In this document: positions 10,201-16,368 of the stretch, one piece after another
Numbering within the stretch: position 1 is the stretch's first letter
Layout of the letters: every line of letters starts with the position of its first letter
Source of the DNA: Verrucomicrobiota bacterium
Lineage (GTDB): Bacteria; Verrucomicrobiota; Verrucomicrobiia; Limisphaerales; JAEYXS01
Assembly: GCA_023431185.1 (NCBI GenBank)
Contig: JAEYXS010000046.1
Coordinates: 15,903 to 79,902 of the forward strand
Direction of reading: 5' to 3'
Length of the DNA stretch: 64,000 bases
Position numbers and translations under genes: made by a program
Notes under the pieces: generated by a model
Database searches by the model: none
What the model was told of the DNA's origin: nothing
The model's input: only the letters and a program-made list of their open reading frames with translations

Positions 10201-10443
10201 ATGAAAAATCGCCACGAAAGAGAATACGCAAACCAATGTGCGAACAACCGGAGACAGCCAACTCGTGATCGTCCTCGGCTCCGTAGCGCACGCATCCTGC
10301 GTGCGGGTTACGCGGCATCCCTGCCGCGAGTCCGCCTCCTTCGATGTTGGACGTTCGATGTTCGATGTTCGATGTTTCGGCATCCCCGCCATGTTGCTCC
10401 GCCTCTCCGCCTCCCGCAAGACTGTCTGTGTCTCGTTCATCAC
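7279..10443 (-). CDS. Large secreted dehydrogenase with HEAT-like repeats and C-terminal cytochrome c
   Basis: 1054 residues in the layout of the membrane-bound dehydrogenase (PVC-type) family: a beta-rich N-terminal binding region, a glucose/sorbosone dehydrogenase-like propeller (residues about 270-620, e.g. FDPQGRLTVAREKRG, GLRNPLDVAFNEAGEMF), a helical HEAT-like part (about 630-880), and a cytochrome c domain with CVACH near residue 917 and a likely distal Met in SPMSAMPEGL. It likely oxidises a sugar outside the cytoplasm and passes electrons to the haem. The hydrophobic signal segment (RTLVCVFSFVAIF) only starts near residue 68. The preceding residues are encoded by repeat DNA, including hairpins and a TTCGATG array, so the true start may be a non-ATG codon nearer the signal segment. 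Confidence 0.85.
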   Translation of the reverse strand: MMNETQTVLREAERRSNMAGMPKHRTSNIERPTSKEADSRQGCRVTRTQDACATEPRTITSWLSPVVRTLVCVFSFVAIFHGYGIGQGTVQPVPEWVGGVGAEEQVYLRKVVNAPEDLLRGILLVAVEGEATFFVNGQRAGVTSQREKAESFEVTRFLRGGTNVLAFSVKGAGKAPRVAALFETTSHKGVQAWTISDSSWKLGGSATAKWNEVGFNDAAWSAVKSFGVMEAKDNPFDPAKAFDAYNSWKLASGAKLATDPATFRVPEGFRVELLRSALPEEDSWVSMAFDPQGRLTVAREKRGLLRMTIGATAVEGVEVIEDSLLECRGLLYAHGALYANANNSKAFVRLRDTDGDGKFDETKELLRTEGTVGHGRNHAVLGPDGAIYLVHGNDVRVATNSLKWPQPYQGYKVDQLIECPWDPYMFDAQNTPPGGHILKTDAEGKEWTLIAGGLRNPLDVAFNEAGEMFTFDADNEGDLGCPWYRPTRVLHVIPGAEFGWRRGTGMWPEYSPDALPAVVNIGVSSPTGIEFGTKSQFPEKYRKALYISDWSYGRVLAVHLSEKGASYAGTTEEFLAGRPLNVTDVKFGPDGAMYVLTGGRKTQSGLYRVKYEGRGEVGNAKGDTAAELREVRRGLEALYAKGNTVAPEEVVRRAWAFMGHEDVFIRFAARTAVEHQPVSLWAQRVLSEGSVEGGLNGALALARFGDRTHLLPLMRKLEGFEWTKLSAEQQLVLLRAYAVAFSRIGVPDAVGGGRLMAMMEERYPVKDWRVNNKLCELLVYLGAPETVSRTMPLLSAATEPHDRLNYLFFLRNVTTGWTMAQRRTYFEALNQAEEFSGGRYYTFALQAIREEVTEQLTGAERGALAEVLVAPVKEKLPELPPAQFVKEWRMEELLPMLGEVAKGRSFENGRRAFRQAQCVACHRFSPDRVVGGGVAGPDLAGVSGRFPRADLLDHIMNPSKVIDEKFRQTRFKLRDGEMIEGTVEREEAGTLFVRANPLAKELTQIKRAQVVSAEESPMSAMPEGLLNVLQREDVLDLLAYFEAEGNPKHVVFRK
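10282..10328. repeat. Two adjacent perfect hairpins
   Basis: CGCACGCA (10287-10294) and TGCGTGCG (10298-10305) form one stem with a 3-base loop; CGCGGCA (10311-10317) and TGCCGCG (10322-10328) form a second with a 4-base loop. They lie inside the annotated N-terminus of the dehydrogenase gene, upstream of its signal-peptide segment. They look like dispersed genomic repeat units rather than protein-coding sequence. Confidence 0.75.
10340..10377. repeat. TTCGATG-type short tandem array
   Basis: A degenerate array of TTCGATGT/TTGGACG units, 38 bases long. Related single relics occur elsewhere (for example GGACGTTGGATGTT near 13,492). Arrays of this wording are, to my knowledge, common between genes in Pedosphaera-type genomes. 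Here it overlaps the 5' end of the dehydrogenase reading frame. Confidence 0.7.
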
Positions 10444-10726
10444 GCCCTCACCTTGCTCGATTTTTCGCCACGTGTTAAACCATGCATCTCACTACATCCC
10501 ACTACATCCACATAAAATTTCGTTTTGCTTCCCGCACTCTGCCCGAATCCCAGCCCTTGCGTTAGTCTTCCATCGGCTCCATCGGCTATATCGTCACAAA
10601 ATATTCTCTTTCTCATGTTCCCAGCCTCCCATCCTTCGCCATATCACGCCACCCTTCAGTGCGCTCCATGCGCTCCATGGAGACAAAATTTCAAAAATCG
10701 GAGCGCCAACCTCCGCTTTGCATTTC
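10444..10726. other. Gene-free stretch with three perfect short tandem duplications
   Basis: No coding sequence is convincing here. Three perfect direct duplications occur: ACTACATCC(C/A) twice at 10491-10510, CCATCGGCT twice at 10570-10587, and GCGCTCCAT twice at 10661-10678. The stretch links the dehydrogenase start with the composite repeat at 10727. Confidence 0.6.
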
Positions 10727-10870
10727 TTTGGAGTGCGGAGGCTTACCTCGCTTTCCGCCCGAGGCGGCTTGACGCCTCGCCTCTCCCTCAGCACGTTGCA
10801 AGTTGAGCATTGGAAATAATGGCCCGCCGGTGCAACCGGCTTTCAAAATTCATAATTCATCCCTCATAAT
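10727..10870. repeat. Composite dispersed repeat, copy A
   Basis: Shares, in order, with copy B (11448-11645): TTTGGAGTGCGGAGGCTT, CCGCCCGAGGCGGCTTG, CGCCTCG, TTGAGCATTGGAAATA, GGCCCGCCGGT, CAACCGGCTTTCA, and CATAATTCATC(A/C)CTCATAATT. It lacks the two inserts seen in copy B. The block CCGCCCGAGGCGG and the GCCGGT/ACCGGC pair are palindromic. Copies A and B are direct repeats on either side of the GNAT gene; the end of copy A lies 13 bases before its start codon. Confidence 0.8.
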
Positions 10871-10883
10871 TGAATTTCCTCCC

Positions 10884-11381
10884 ATGCACCTCCGCCCCGC
10901 CACCCTTGCCGATCTCGCCCTGCTCCGCCGCTGGGATGAACAACCCCACGTCATCGACTCCGATCCCAACGACGATTGGCACTGGGAAACCGAACTCACC
11001 CGCCAGCCCGACTGGCGCGAGCAACTCATCGCCGAAGATGATGGTCGTCCCATCGGCTTCATCCAGATCATCGATCCCGCCCGTGAAGACTCGCACTACT
11101 GGGGCGATGCCCCGCCCAATCTCCGCGCCCTCGACATCTGGATCGGTGAAGAAAAAGACCTCGGTCGCGGCTACGGCACCCGCATGATGCAGCTCGCCAT
11201 CGCCCGCTGCTTCGCCGCGCCGGAAGTCACCGCCATCCTCCTCGACCCCCTCGCCAGCAACACCCGTTCCCACCGCTTCTACGAACGCCTCGGGTTCCGT
11301 TTCGTAGAACCCCGCCAGTTCGGCCCCGACCACTGCCACGTCTACCGCCTTGATCGCACCGACTGGCGTTCGGTGCCTTAA
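10884..11381 (+). CDS. GNAT acetyltransferase, resembles aminoglycoside 6'-N-acetyltransferase-type proteins
   Basis: 165 residues from ATG 10884; the frame is open further upstream, but that part is repeat DNA. The GNAT fold is clear: N-terminal RPATLADLALLRRWDEQPHV, central IDPAREDSHYWGD, the acetyl-CoA loop DLGRGYGTRMM near residue 96, and NTRSHRFYERLGFRFVE near the C-terminus. The wording around the CoA loop and 'DPLASN' resembles AAC(6')-I type proteins, but a role in drug resistance is not shown. The gene is enclosed by two direct copies of a composite repeat (10727-10870 and 11448-11645), and its codons are strongly C-ending. Confidence 0.8.
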   Translation: MHLRPATLADLALLRRWDEQPHVIDSDPNDDWHWETELTRQPDWREQLIAEDDGRPIGFIQIIDPAREDSHYWGDAPPNLRALDIWIGEEKDLGRGYGTRMMQLAIARCFAAPEVTAILLDPLASNTRSHRFYERLGFRFVEPRQFGPDHCHVYRLDRTDWRSVP

Positions 11382-11447
11382 AATCGTCCTCGTTCTCGTC
11401 GTCGTCCTCGATCCGTAGCCGCCCGCCATCAATCGGCGCTAACCACC

Positions 11448-11645
11448 TTTGGAGTGCGGAGGCTTGACTCCGCTTTTCACCCCGTACTGCTAAGTCGGGG
11501 TCCGCCCGAGGCGGCTTGCCGCCTCGACTCTCCCCTCTGAACGTTGAAAGTTGAGCATTGGAAATAGTGGCCCGCCGGTTTGCCCCCCTGCTGAAAAGTC
11601 GGGGCGCAACCGGCTTTCATACCTCATAATTCATCACTCATAATT
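11448..11645. repeat. Composite dispersed repeat, copy B, with two nested inserts
   Basis: Direct repeat of copy A (10727-10870) with two additional pieces: one of about 24 bases containing CCCCGTACTGCTAAGTCGGGG (11480-11500, written as C4...G4 hairpin) and one containing a run of six C, then CTGCTGAAAAGTCGGGG (ending 11604). The second insert sits between the GCCGGT and ACCGGC arms that are nearly adjacent in copy A. The two inserts resemble each other, so a small hairpin element seems to have entered this copy twice. Confidence 0.75.
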
Positions 11646-11694
11646 ATGGTCGTTCCCTTTGACGAAACCACTCTCGAATTTTACCATAGCCCGT

Positions 11695-12096
11695 ATGAAC
11701 AAGGCAGCCCCCTCCTCCGAATACCTCGTCATCTCCCGTGGCCAATGGGACAAAGATCTCCCGCCCGAACGCATCCAGACCGCCATCGATGATTTCTACG
11801 TCTGGCTCACGAAGATGGTCGATGAAGGCAAGATGAAGACCGGCACCCGTCTCGCGAACACCGGCAAGACCGTCGCCAAGAAAAACATCACCGACGGCCC
11901 CTACGGCGAGACTAAGGAAGTCATCGGCGGCTACTGGTTCATCGTGGCGAACAACCTGGACGAAGCCGCCGCCCTAGCCGCGCAAAACCCCTGTATGCAA
12001 TGCGGCCTCTTCTACGAGATCCGCCCCCTCGAACTCGAACGCGCCTCCGCGTATCGTGAAGGAAACGAAACTCCAGATGGGCAACGCCCCCAATAA
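11695..12096 (+). CDS. YCII-related domain protein
   Basis: 133 residues from ATG 11695. The segment ITDGPYGETKEVIGGYW is the family hallmark (DGPFxETKE in most members), followed by IVANNLDEAAALAAQNP. The family has a ferredoxin-like fold with a conserved His/Asp pocket and occurs next to ECF sigma factors in many bacteria; its activity is generally unknown. No sigma factor gene is adjacent here. Copy B of the composite repeat ends 49 bases upstream. The following HD-domain gene starts 9 bases after the stop. Confidence 0.85.
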   Translation: MNKAAPSSEYLVISRGQWDKDLPPERIQTAIDDFYVWLTKMVDEGKMKTGTRLANTGKTVAKKNITDGPYGETKEVIGGYWFIVANNLDEAAALAAQNPCMQCGLFYEIRPLELERASAYREGNETPDGQRPQ

Positions 12097-12105
12097 AGTT
12101 TAGCT

Positions 12106-12606
12106 ATGTTACACCCTGCCCGCACTTTCGCTATCGCTGCCCACGGAGATCAGAAATATGGCGAGCACCCTTACAGTTATCATCTGGATGCCGTCGTCGC
12201 GTTGCTGGTCCCTTATGGTGAGCCAGCCATTACGATCGGTTATCTGCACGATGTCGTTGAGGATACATCCGTCCCGTTGGATAATATCCGCACCCAGTTC
12301 GGCGATATGGTGGCCGACAGCGTCAAGCTCCTCACCGATGAACCGGGTGCCGATCGAGCCGCCCGCAAAGCCCTCTCTCACGCCAAGCTGGCCAAAGTGG
12401 CAGGCAAACAGGAACTGGCCCTCATCGTCAAAGCCGCCGACCGTCTCGCCAATCTGCGAATGGGTGTCAGCAATCAATCCACTGCTAAACTAAAAATGTA
12501 TGCCGGAGAACATCCAGCCTTCCGTAAAGCCACCTACCGACCTGGATTGTGCGAGGATCTATGGCTAGAAATAGACCGTATTATGGCTGGCTACACCCAA
12601 CACTGA
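12106..12606 (+). CDS. HD-domain hydrolase, small (p)ppGpp hydrolase (MESH1/SpoT-HD) type
   Basis: 166 residues. Metal-binding His/Asp pattern: H26 (YSYHLDAV), H48-D49 (GYLHDVVEDT) and D112 (VKAADRLANL), in the spacing of the stand-alone SpoT hydrolase domain. It is a single domain without the synthetase or TGS/ACT parts of full-length Rel proteins, so it would act as a small alarmone hydrolase or a related nucleotide pyrophosphohydrolase. It starts 9 bases after the YCII gene and is likely co-transcribed with it. Confidence 0.8.
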   Translation: MLHPARTFAIAAHGDQKYGEHPYSYHLDAVVALLVPYGEPAITIGYLHDVVEDTSVPLDNIRTQFGDMVADSVKLLTDEPGADRAARKALSHAKLAKVAGKQELALIVKAADRLANLRMGVSNQSTAKLKMYAGEHPAFRKATYRPGLCEDLWLEIDRIMAGYTQH

Positions 12607-12627
12607 GCTCCCTGGCCATTCATCCAC

Positions 12628-13020
12628 ATGACTCCCATACCGGAAGCAATCAAGGGCGAACGCAATGCTTCCGTGCTGAAATTTTTGAATCCCTTGTCCG
12701 CCCACTCCGATATCAGCGAGCCTCTACACTGGGCTCAGCAGAAACTGCCCGGCACCAAACTCTATTGCCCCGACTGGCACAGTTATCTCTACGTGCTGGC
12801 CTACACTCATGACACCGTGTTCGCCTTCGCCATCGGCATGAATAGCATCGGTGTGCGGCTCCCGCCTATCTTGTGGAACGCCGCCAGCGAAGACGGTGGC
12901 TACACCTGTGATGCTGCCGGACCCGGCTGGACCACCTTCAACCCATTTAACCGCCCCGCTCCGGACCTCCACCGCTGGCTCAAGGCCGCCCACGAGTACG
13001 CATGTCATCCAGCAGGCTAA
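12628..13020 (+). CDS. Unknown protein, 130 residues
   Basis: No signal peptide or membrane segment. The N-terminal half is helical (SVLKFLNPLSAHSD); the rest is rich in aromatic residues (YCPDWHSYLYVLAY, GWTTFNPFNRP). I do not recognise a family. It starts 21 bases after the HD-domain gene and likely belongs to the same transcript. Normal codon use for the region supports a real gene. Confidence 0.6.
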   Translation: MTPIPEAIKGERNASVLKFLNPLSAHSDISEPLHWAQQKLPGTKLYCPDWHSYLYVLAYTHDTVFAFAIGMNSIGVRLPPILWNAASEDGGYTCDAAGPGWTTFNPFNRPAPDLHRWLKAAHEYACHPAG

Positions 13021-13089
13021 AACCAATTGAAAGTGTGGTATGCTGACAAACAAGACCTTGAAAAGGCAAATCTCCCGCTCTGACACCCC

Positions 13090-13479
13090 ATGACTCTCCG
13101 TGAACTCGACCTGCCGTTCTTCGAGGCCACGCTAATCCCGCCCGTCCGCCGCCTCACCGAAGACGAGCGCCCGGAAATCCTCCTAGCCGATTACCTCCGT
13201 GCCTGCGCTGAAGACCACGACCTGCTCACCACCCACCAAGAATTCACCCCGCTCCGCCTCTTTCTCAGCGGCGATGACATCCATGTCCACGCCGTCTTCT
13301 GGTATGGCCACCCCGACCGCTGCCTCGTCCTCGTCCTGAATCGCATCAATGAGACCATCCTCGGCCATCACTTCCTCAACCTCCCCGACCTGCCCGAAGA
13401 TCACACCTGCCCGGTTCCCAAACCGACACCTCCACCCCATCTCTTCCGCCCAGAGGCAAAAGAGCTACCCAAAGATTGA
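13090..13479 (+). CDS. Unknown protein, 129 residues
   Basis: A soluble protein with an acidic helical start (LTEDERPEILLADYLRACAEDHD), a beta-rich centre (IHVHAVFWYGHPDRCLVLVLNRINETILGHHFLNL) and a Pro-rich, probably disordered tail (PVPKPTPPPH). No family is recognised. It is last in a run of four small + strand genes starting with the YCII-like gene. Confidence 0.6.
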   Translation: MTLRELDLPFFEATLIPPVRRLTEDERPEILLADYLRACAEDHDLLTTHQEFTPLRLFLSGDDIHVHAVFWYGHPDRCLVLVLNRINETILGHHFLNLPDLPEDHTCPVPKPTPPPHLFRPEAKELPKD

Positions 13480-13514
13480 TTGCCTCGCTCTGGACGTTGG
13501 ATGTTTCCCCAGCC

Positions 13515-13748
13515 TCACCGATACACCCGCCGAAACCCCTGCTTCCACACCAGCTTCGAAAGCTTTCTGGAAACCGCCGCCACCTTCCGCTCCGTCAATT
13601 TCGGGAACACGATGTGCAATCCCTCATGCAAGACCGTATCGAGATACTCCTTCGACGGCTGTCGCGGATCGATCTCGATCAGCTTGTCTTCCTTGAAGGC
13701 CTGTCCCAAGGCCTTTTCCCTGCCCAGTTTGCGTTCCACGATTCTCAT
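13515..13748 (-). CDS. Minimal HEGLH zinc-metallopeptidase-like protein
   Basis: 77 residues. The motif TVLHEGLHIVF is an HExxH zinc site, preceded by DPRQPSKEYLDT and followed by a basic helix. The layout matches the core helix of the ImmA/IrrE type peptidase fold or of short phage- and plasmid-associated HExxH proteins. A third zinc ligand could be the Glu in KLTERKV. It has no signal peptide. It is far shorter than ImmA/IrrE-type proteins, so it might be a trimmed remnant or a non-catalytic protein. It converges on the preceding gene with 35 bases between them. Confidence 0.6.
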   Translation of the reverse strand: MRIVERKLGREKALGQAFKEDKLIEIDPRQPSKEYLDTVLHEGLHIVFPKLTERKVAAVSRKLSKLVWKQGFRRVYR

Positions 13749-14186
13749 ACGCTACTCCACCATCACATCATTTTGCCTTGGCCAAACTTGCCACCCGGCA
13801 AGCTGACCTTCCCTTACATAGACGCAAAAGCCCCTTAAGTCTAACCGGAATCCTAACCCCTTCACCCGCAGCAGCATAGGGCAAACCCTTTCCACCATAA
13901 ACTCTGCTTAAATTGCCGTAACCCGCTCTGGTAAAACATTTTACAGATCATTAAACCACCCGCCCCTGCCTTCAAACAAACCCGCTTTTTTCTCCCCTGA
14001 ATGTTAAAATACCGTGACAAAGGGAGCCCGGCATCCCCAACCCGCCTTTTCCTTGAAAAGCATCCTCCATCTTGAACGATAACGCGCACCCGTTCGGCGA
14101 TCCGGCCGTTTCTTGCTGTGTGCTTTTTTGACACTGCCCACCGCTTCCGTCTCGCCTTCCGCCCTGGCCCCCATTAGCCTCCCGCC
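13749..14186. other. 438-base stretch without a supported gene
   Basis: Several short open frames exist but none has a family motif or plausible composition. No strong hairpin or promoter pair is evident. The far end should hold the promoter of the oxidoreductase gene starting at 14187. Confidence 0.5.
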
Positions 14187-15368
14187 ATGCCCATGGTGCC
14201 TCGGCACATCCTCATCGTTGGCGGCGGCGAATTCGGCCTGACCACGGCCTTGGTGCTGCGTCAGCGCGGGTGGCGTGTGACCGTGCTGGAAGCCGGTAAT
14301 GTTCCTTGTCCCACCGCCGCCTCCACGGACATCAGCAAAGTCGTGCGCATGGACTACGGCGTCGATGAACTCCCCACCCGCCTGGGCGAACTCGCCCTCG
14401 ATGGCTGGCGCCGCTGGAATCACGACTGGCAGCGGACCCTCTATCACGAAGCCGGCTTCCTCGTCCTCACCCGCCACCCCCTCGCCTCCGGCTCCTTCGA
14501 AGGCGACAGCTACGACTACCTCACCGCCCGTGGTCATCAGCTCGAGCCCTTGGATGCCCAAGCCATCATCCGCCGATATCCCGCGTGGCAATCCGCCGGT
14601 TTTCAAGCGGGCTACCTGAACCCCGCCGGCGGCTGGGCCGCGAGCGGCCAGACCATGGGCCTCCTCGCAGACAAGGCCATGGCTGCGGGCGTCGTCATCC
14701 GCGAGCAGACCCGGTTCGCCAGCCTTCTGGAAAAAGATTCCCGTATCGTCGGGGTGCTGGATGGCGGTGGCGAGAAGCATCGCGCGGATCTGGTCCTCTT
14801 CACGGCCGGTGCCTGGACGCCCTCCCTCCTGCCGTACCTCAGCGGAGTCATGCGCGCGACCGCCCAGCCGGTCTTCCAATTTCAAGTGCCCGCCCCCGCA
14901 GACTTCCAGGCTCCGCGCTTTCCCGTCTGGGCGGCGGACATCGCCCGCACCGGCTGGTATGGCTTTCCCGCCTTGGATGACGGCACCTTGAAGATCGCCA
15001 ATCACGGTCCCGGCCGCCGCATCCATCCAGAAGCCCCGCGCAAAGTCACGCCCGAGGAGATCGCGAGTGCCCGCACCTTTCTCCGTGAATCCCTCCCGCA
15101 ACTGGCCGACGCACTGCTCCTCAACACCCGCCTCTGTCTCTACTGCGACACCTTCGACGGCCGCTTCTGGATCGACCACGATACCGCCCGGCCTGGCCTG
15201 GTGGTGGCCGCAGGAGACAGCGGCCACGCCTTCAAATTCGCCCCCGTGCTGGGCGACCTCATCGCCGACGTGGTGGAAGAAAAAGAGAATCCCTTGGCCC
15301 AACCCTTCCGCACTCGCGAACCCGTCGCCCAAGCCGTCGAAGGCGCACGCTGGTCCGGCAAATCTTAG
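14187..15368 (+). CDS. FAD-dependent amine oxidase, sarcosine-oxidase-like (DAO family)
   Basis: 393 residues, the size of monomeric sarcosine oxidase. The FAD-binding motif ILIVGGGEFGLTTALVLR is at the N-terminus, followed by ASTDISKVVRMDYG, which matches the sarcosine oxidase flavin-contact region. The C-terminal AAGDSGHAFKFAPVLG is also typical. Cys317 (CLYCDTFDGRFWIDHD) aligns with the Cys that forms the covalent FAD link in monomeric sarcosine oxidase. It likely demethylates sarcosine or an N-methyl amino acid, producing formaldehyde and H2O2, in the cytoplasm. Codons are markedly C-ending. The next gene converges, 23 bases away. Confidence 0.85.
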   Translation: MPMVPRHILIVGGGEFGLTTALVLRQRGWRVTVLEAGNVPCPTAASTDISKVVRMDYGVDELPTRLGELALDGWRRWNHDWQRTLYHEAGFLVLTRHPLASGSFEGDSYDYLTARGHQLEPLDAQAIIRRYPAWQSAGFQAGYLNPAGGWAASGQTMGLLADKAMAAGVVIREQTRFASLLEKDSRIVGVLDGGGEKHRADLVLFTAGAWTPSLLPYLSGVMRATAQPVFQFQVPAPADFQAPRFPVWAADIARTGWYGFPALDDGTLKIANHGPGRRIHPEAPRKVTPEEIASARTFLRESLPQLADALLLNTRLCLYCDTFDGRFWIDHDTARPGLVVAAGDSGHAFKFAPVLGDLIADVVEEKENPLAQPFRTREPVAQAVEGARWSGKS

Positions 15369-15391
15369 TCGGGCAGACGCTCTCGCCCCGT

Positions 15392-15871
15392 TCACAACTC
15401 CCGCACCATCACCAGGTCACAGCGCTTCGCGCAATGCCCCTCCGGCTCCGTCTTGCGGAAACCATATCGTTCATACATCTGCACCGCTTCCTTCAACACC
15501 GTGGCCGTCTCCAGAATCACCCGTTGATAACCCAGCCGTTTCGCCTCCGCCAAAGCCCGCTCCAGCATTGCCCGTCCCTGGCCCTGCCCACGCTTGCTGG
15601 GATGCAGATACATCTTCCGCAACTCGCACGTCCGTTCATCCACGCGACCCAACCCGGCTGAGCCGAAGACCGTTCCCGCCTCATCCACCCACACGCCGAA
15701 CCAGCCGCCACGCGCCAGATAAAACCCCTCCAGATCCCGCAAATCCCGGTCCACCCCCTCCGGCTCCGGGGCAAGGCCATACTCGCCCAACACGCTAAAA
15801 ACGAGCTGCTCGACCGCAGCACAGTCAGCATTCGTCACCTGTCGACAGCTCAGTTTGTAAGACACATTCAT
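15392..15871 (-). CDS. GNAT family N-acetyltransferase
   Basis: 159 residues. The fold is clear from CRQVTNADCAAVEQLV at the start, LRKMYLHPSKRGQGQGRAML (motif A, acetyl-CoA pyrophosphate loop RGQGQG near residue 95) and AVQMYERYGFRKTE at the C-terminus. The pattern 'ELRKMYLHP' followed by 'LGYxxxxLET' fits small-molecule acetyltransferases. The substrate is unknown. It converges with the sarcosine-oxidase-like gene. Confidence 0.85.
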   Translation of the reverse strand: MNVSYKLSCRQVTNADCAAVEQLVFSVLGEYGLAPEPEGVDRDLRDLEGFYLARGGWFGVWVDEAGTVFGSAGLGRVDERTCELRKMYLHPSKRGQGQGRAMLERALAEAKRLGYQRVILETATVLKEAVQMYERYGFRKTEPEGHCAKRCDLVMVREL

Positions 15872-15922
15872 CGCGGATCGTTATGTCAGATTTAAGCCGA
15901 TGGAAAATCAACCCCGAACGAA

Positions 15923-16264
15923 TCACCCCCACGCGACGGTTCCTTGTTTATCCCCCTTGCTCCGTAGCGGGCCGAAATAGATACCTAACAACACCAGCAA
16001 GAACAATACCCCCACACCTGCCGTAGCGTCCGTTGTCAGATTGATGCGGCCAGCCCGACGGGAGAAAAGTCCGTGCCAGCCCAGCTTTCGGCGTGGTGTC
16101 TCCCGGGTGATGTGATCGCAAGCAACCCGCCCCAAGGTTGTCACATAGATCACCACTCGTCCCAAGTAATAGCAGACTCCCTCCAAGAGAAACTCAAGGA
16201 CCGGCTTAAGAATCAGTTCGCCCAGAAAACTGGCTGGCATATATCCCAATGTTCCCGAGGACAT
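15923..16264 (-). CDS. Small inner-membrane protein, unknown
   Basis: 113 residues. The N-terminal half has an amphipathic/hydrophobic stretch (LGELILKPVLEFLLEGVCYYLGRVVIYVTTLGRV), then a polar linker and a clear transmembrane helix (GVGVLFLLVLLGIYF). The wording 'LLEGVCYYLGRVV...LGRV' resembles small uncharacterised membrane proteins found across proteobacteria and Verrucomicrobia. Function unknown. It diverges from the 2OG-oxygenase gene; the 104 bases between them should hold both promoters. Confidence 0.6.
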   Translation of the reverse strand: MSSGTLGYMPASFLGELILKPVLEFLLEGVCYYLGRVVIYVTTLGRVACDHITRETPRRKLGWHGLFSRRAGRINLTTDATAGVGVLFLLVLLGIYFGPLRSKGDKQGTVAWG

Positions 16265-16368
16265 CGCAAAAGCAACCCCCTTTTCCCTGCTTGCCTCTGT
16301 TTTGTCGGGTTGCTATCCATCGTTGCTTGTTAAGGGCGGTCCGCAACCCCGTCCACGTACACACGTAA

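Noticed and set aside
10340..10377. CRISPR-like array
   Set aside because: Units are 7-8 bases, degenerate and without spacers; no cas genes.
10884..11381. Aminoglycoside resistance gene
   Set aside because: The GNAT protein resembles AAC(6')-type proteins only in general layout; no resistance-associated context such as an integron or transposase is seen.
13862..14134. 90-codon open frame on the - strand
   Set aside because: Cys/Lys-rich without motif, no ribosome site, lies in an otherwise empty gap.
14004..15395. 463-codon open frame on the - strand across the sarcosine-oxidase-like gene
   Set aside because: It mirrors a gene with full FAD motifs; its own translation is low-complexity (Gly/Ala/Glu-rich) with no family motif. 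A side effect of C-ending codons.
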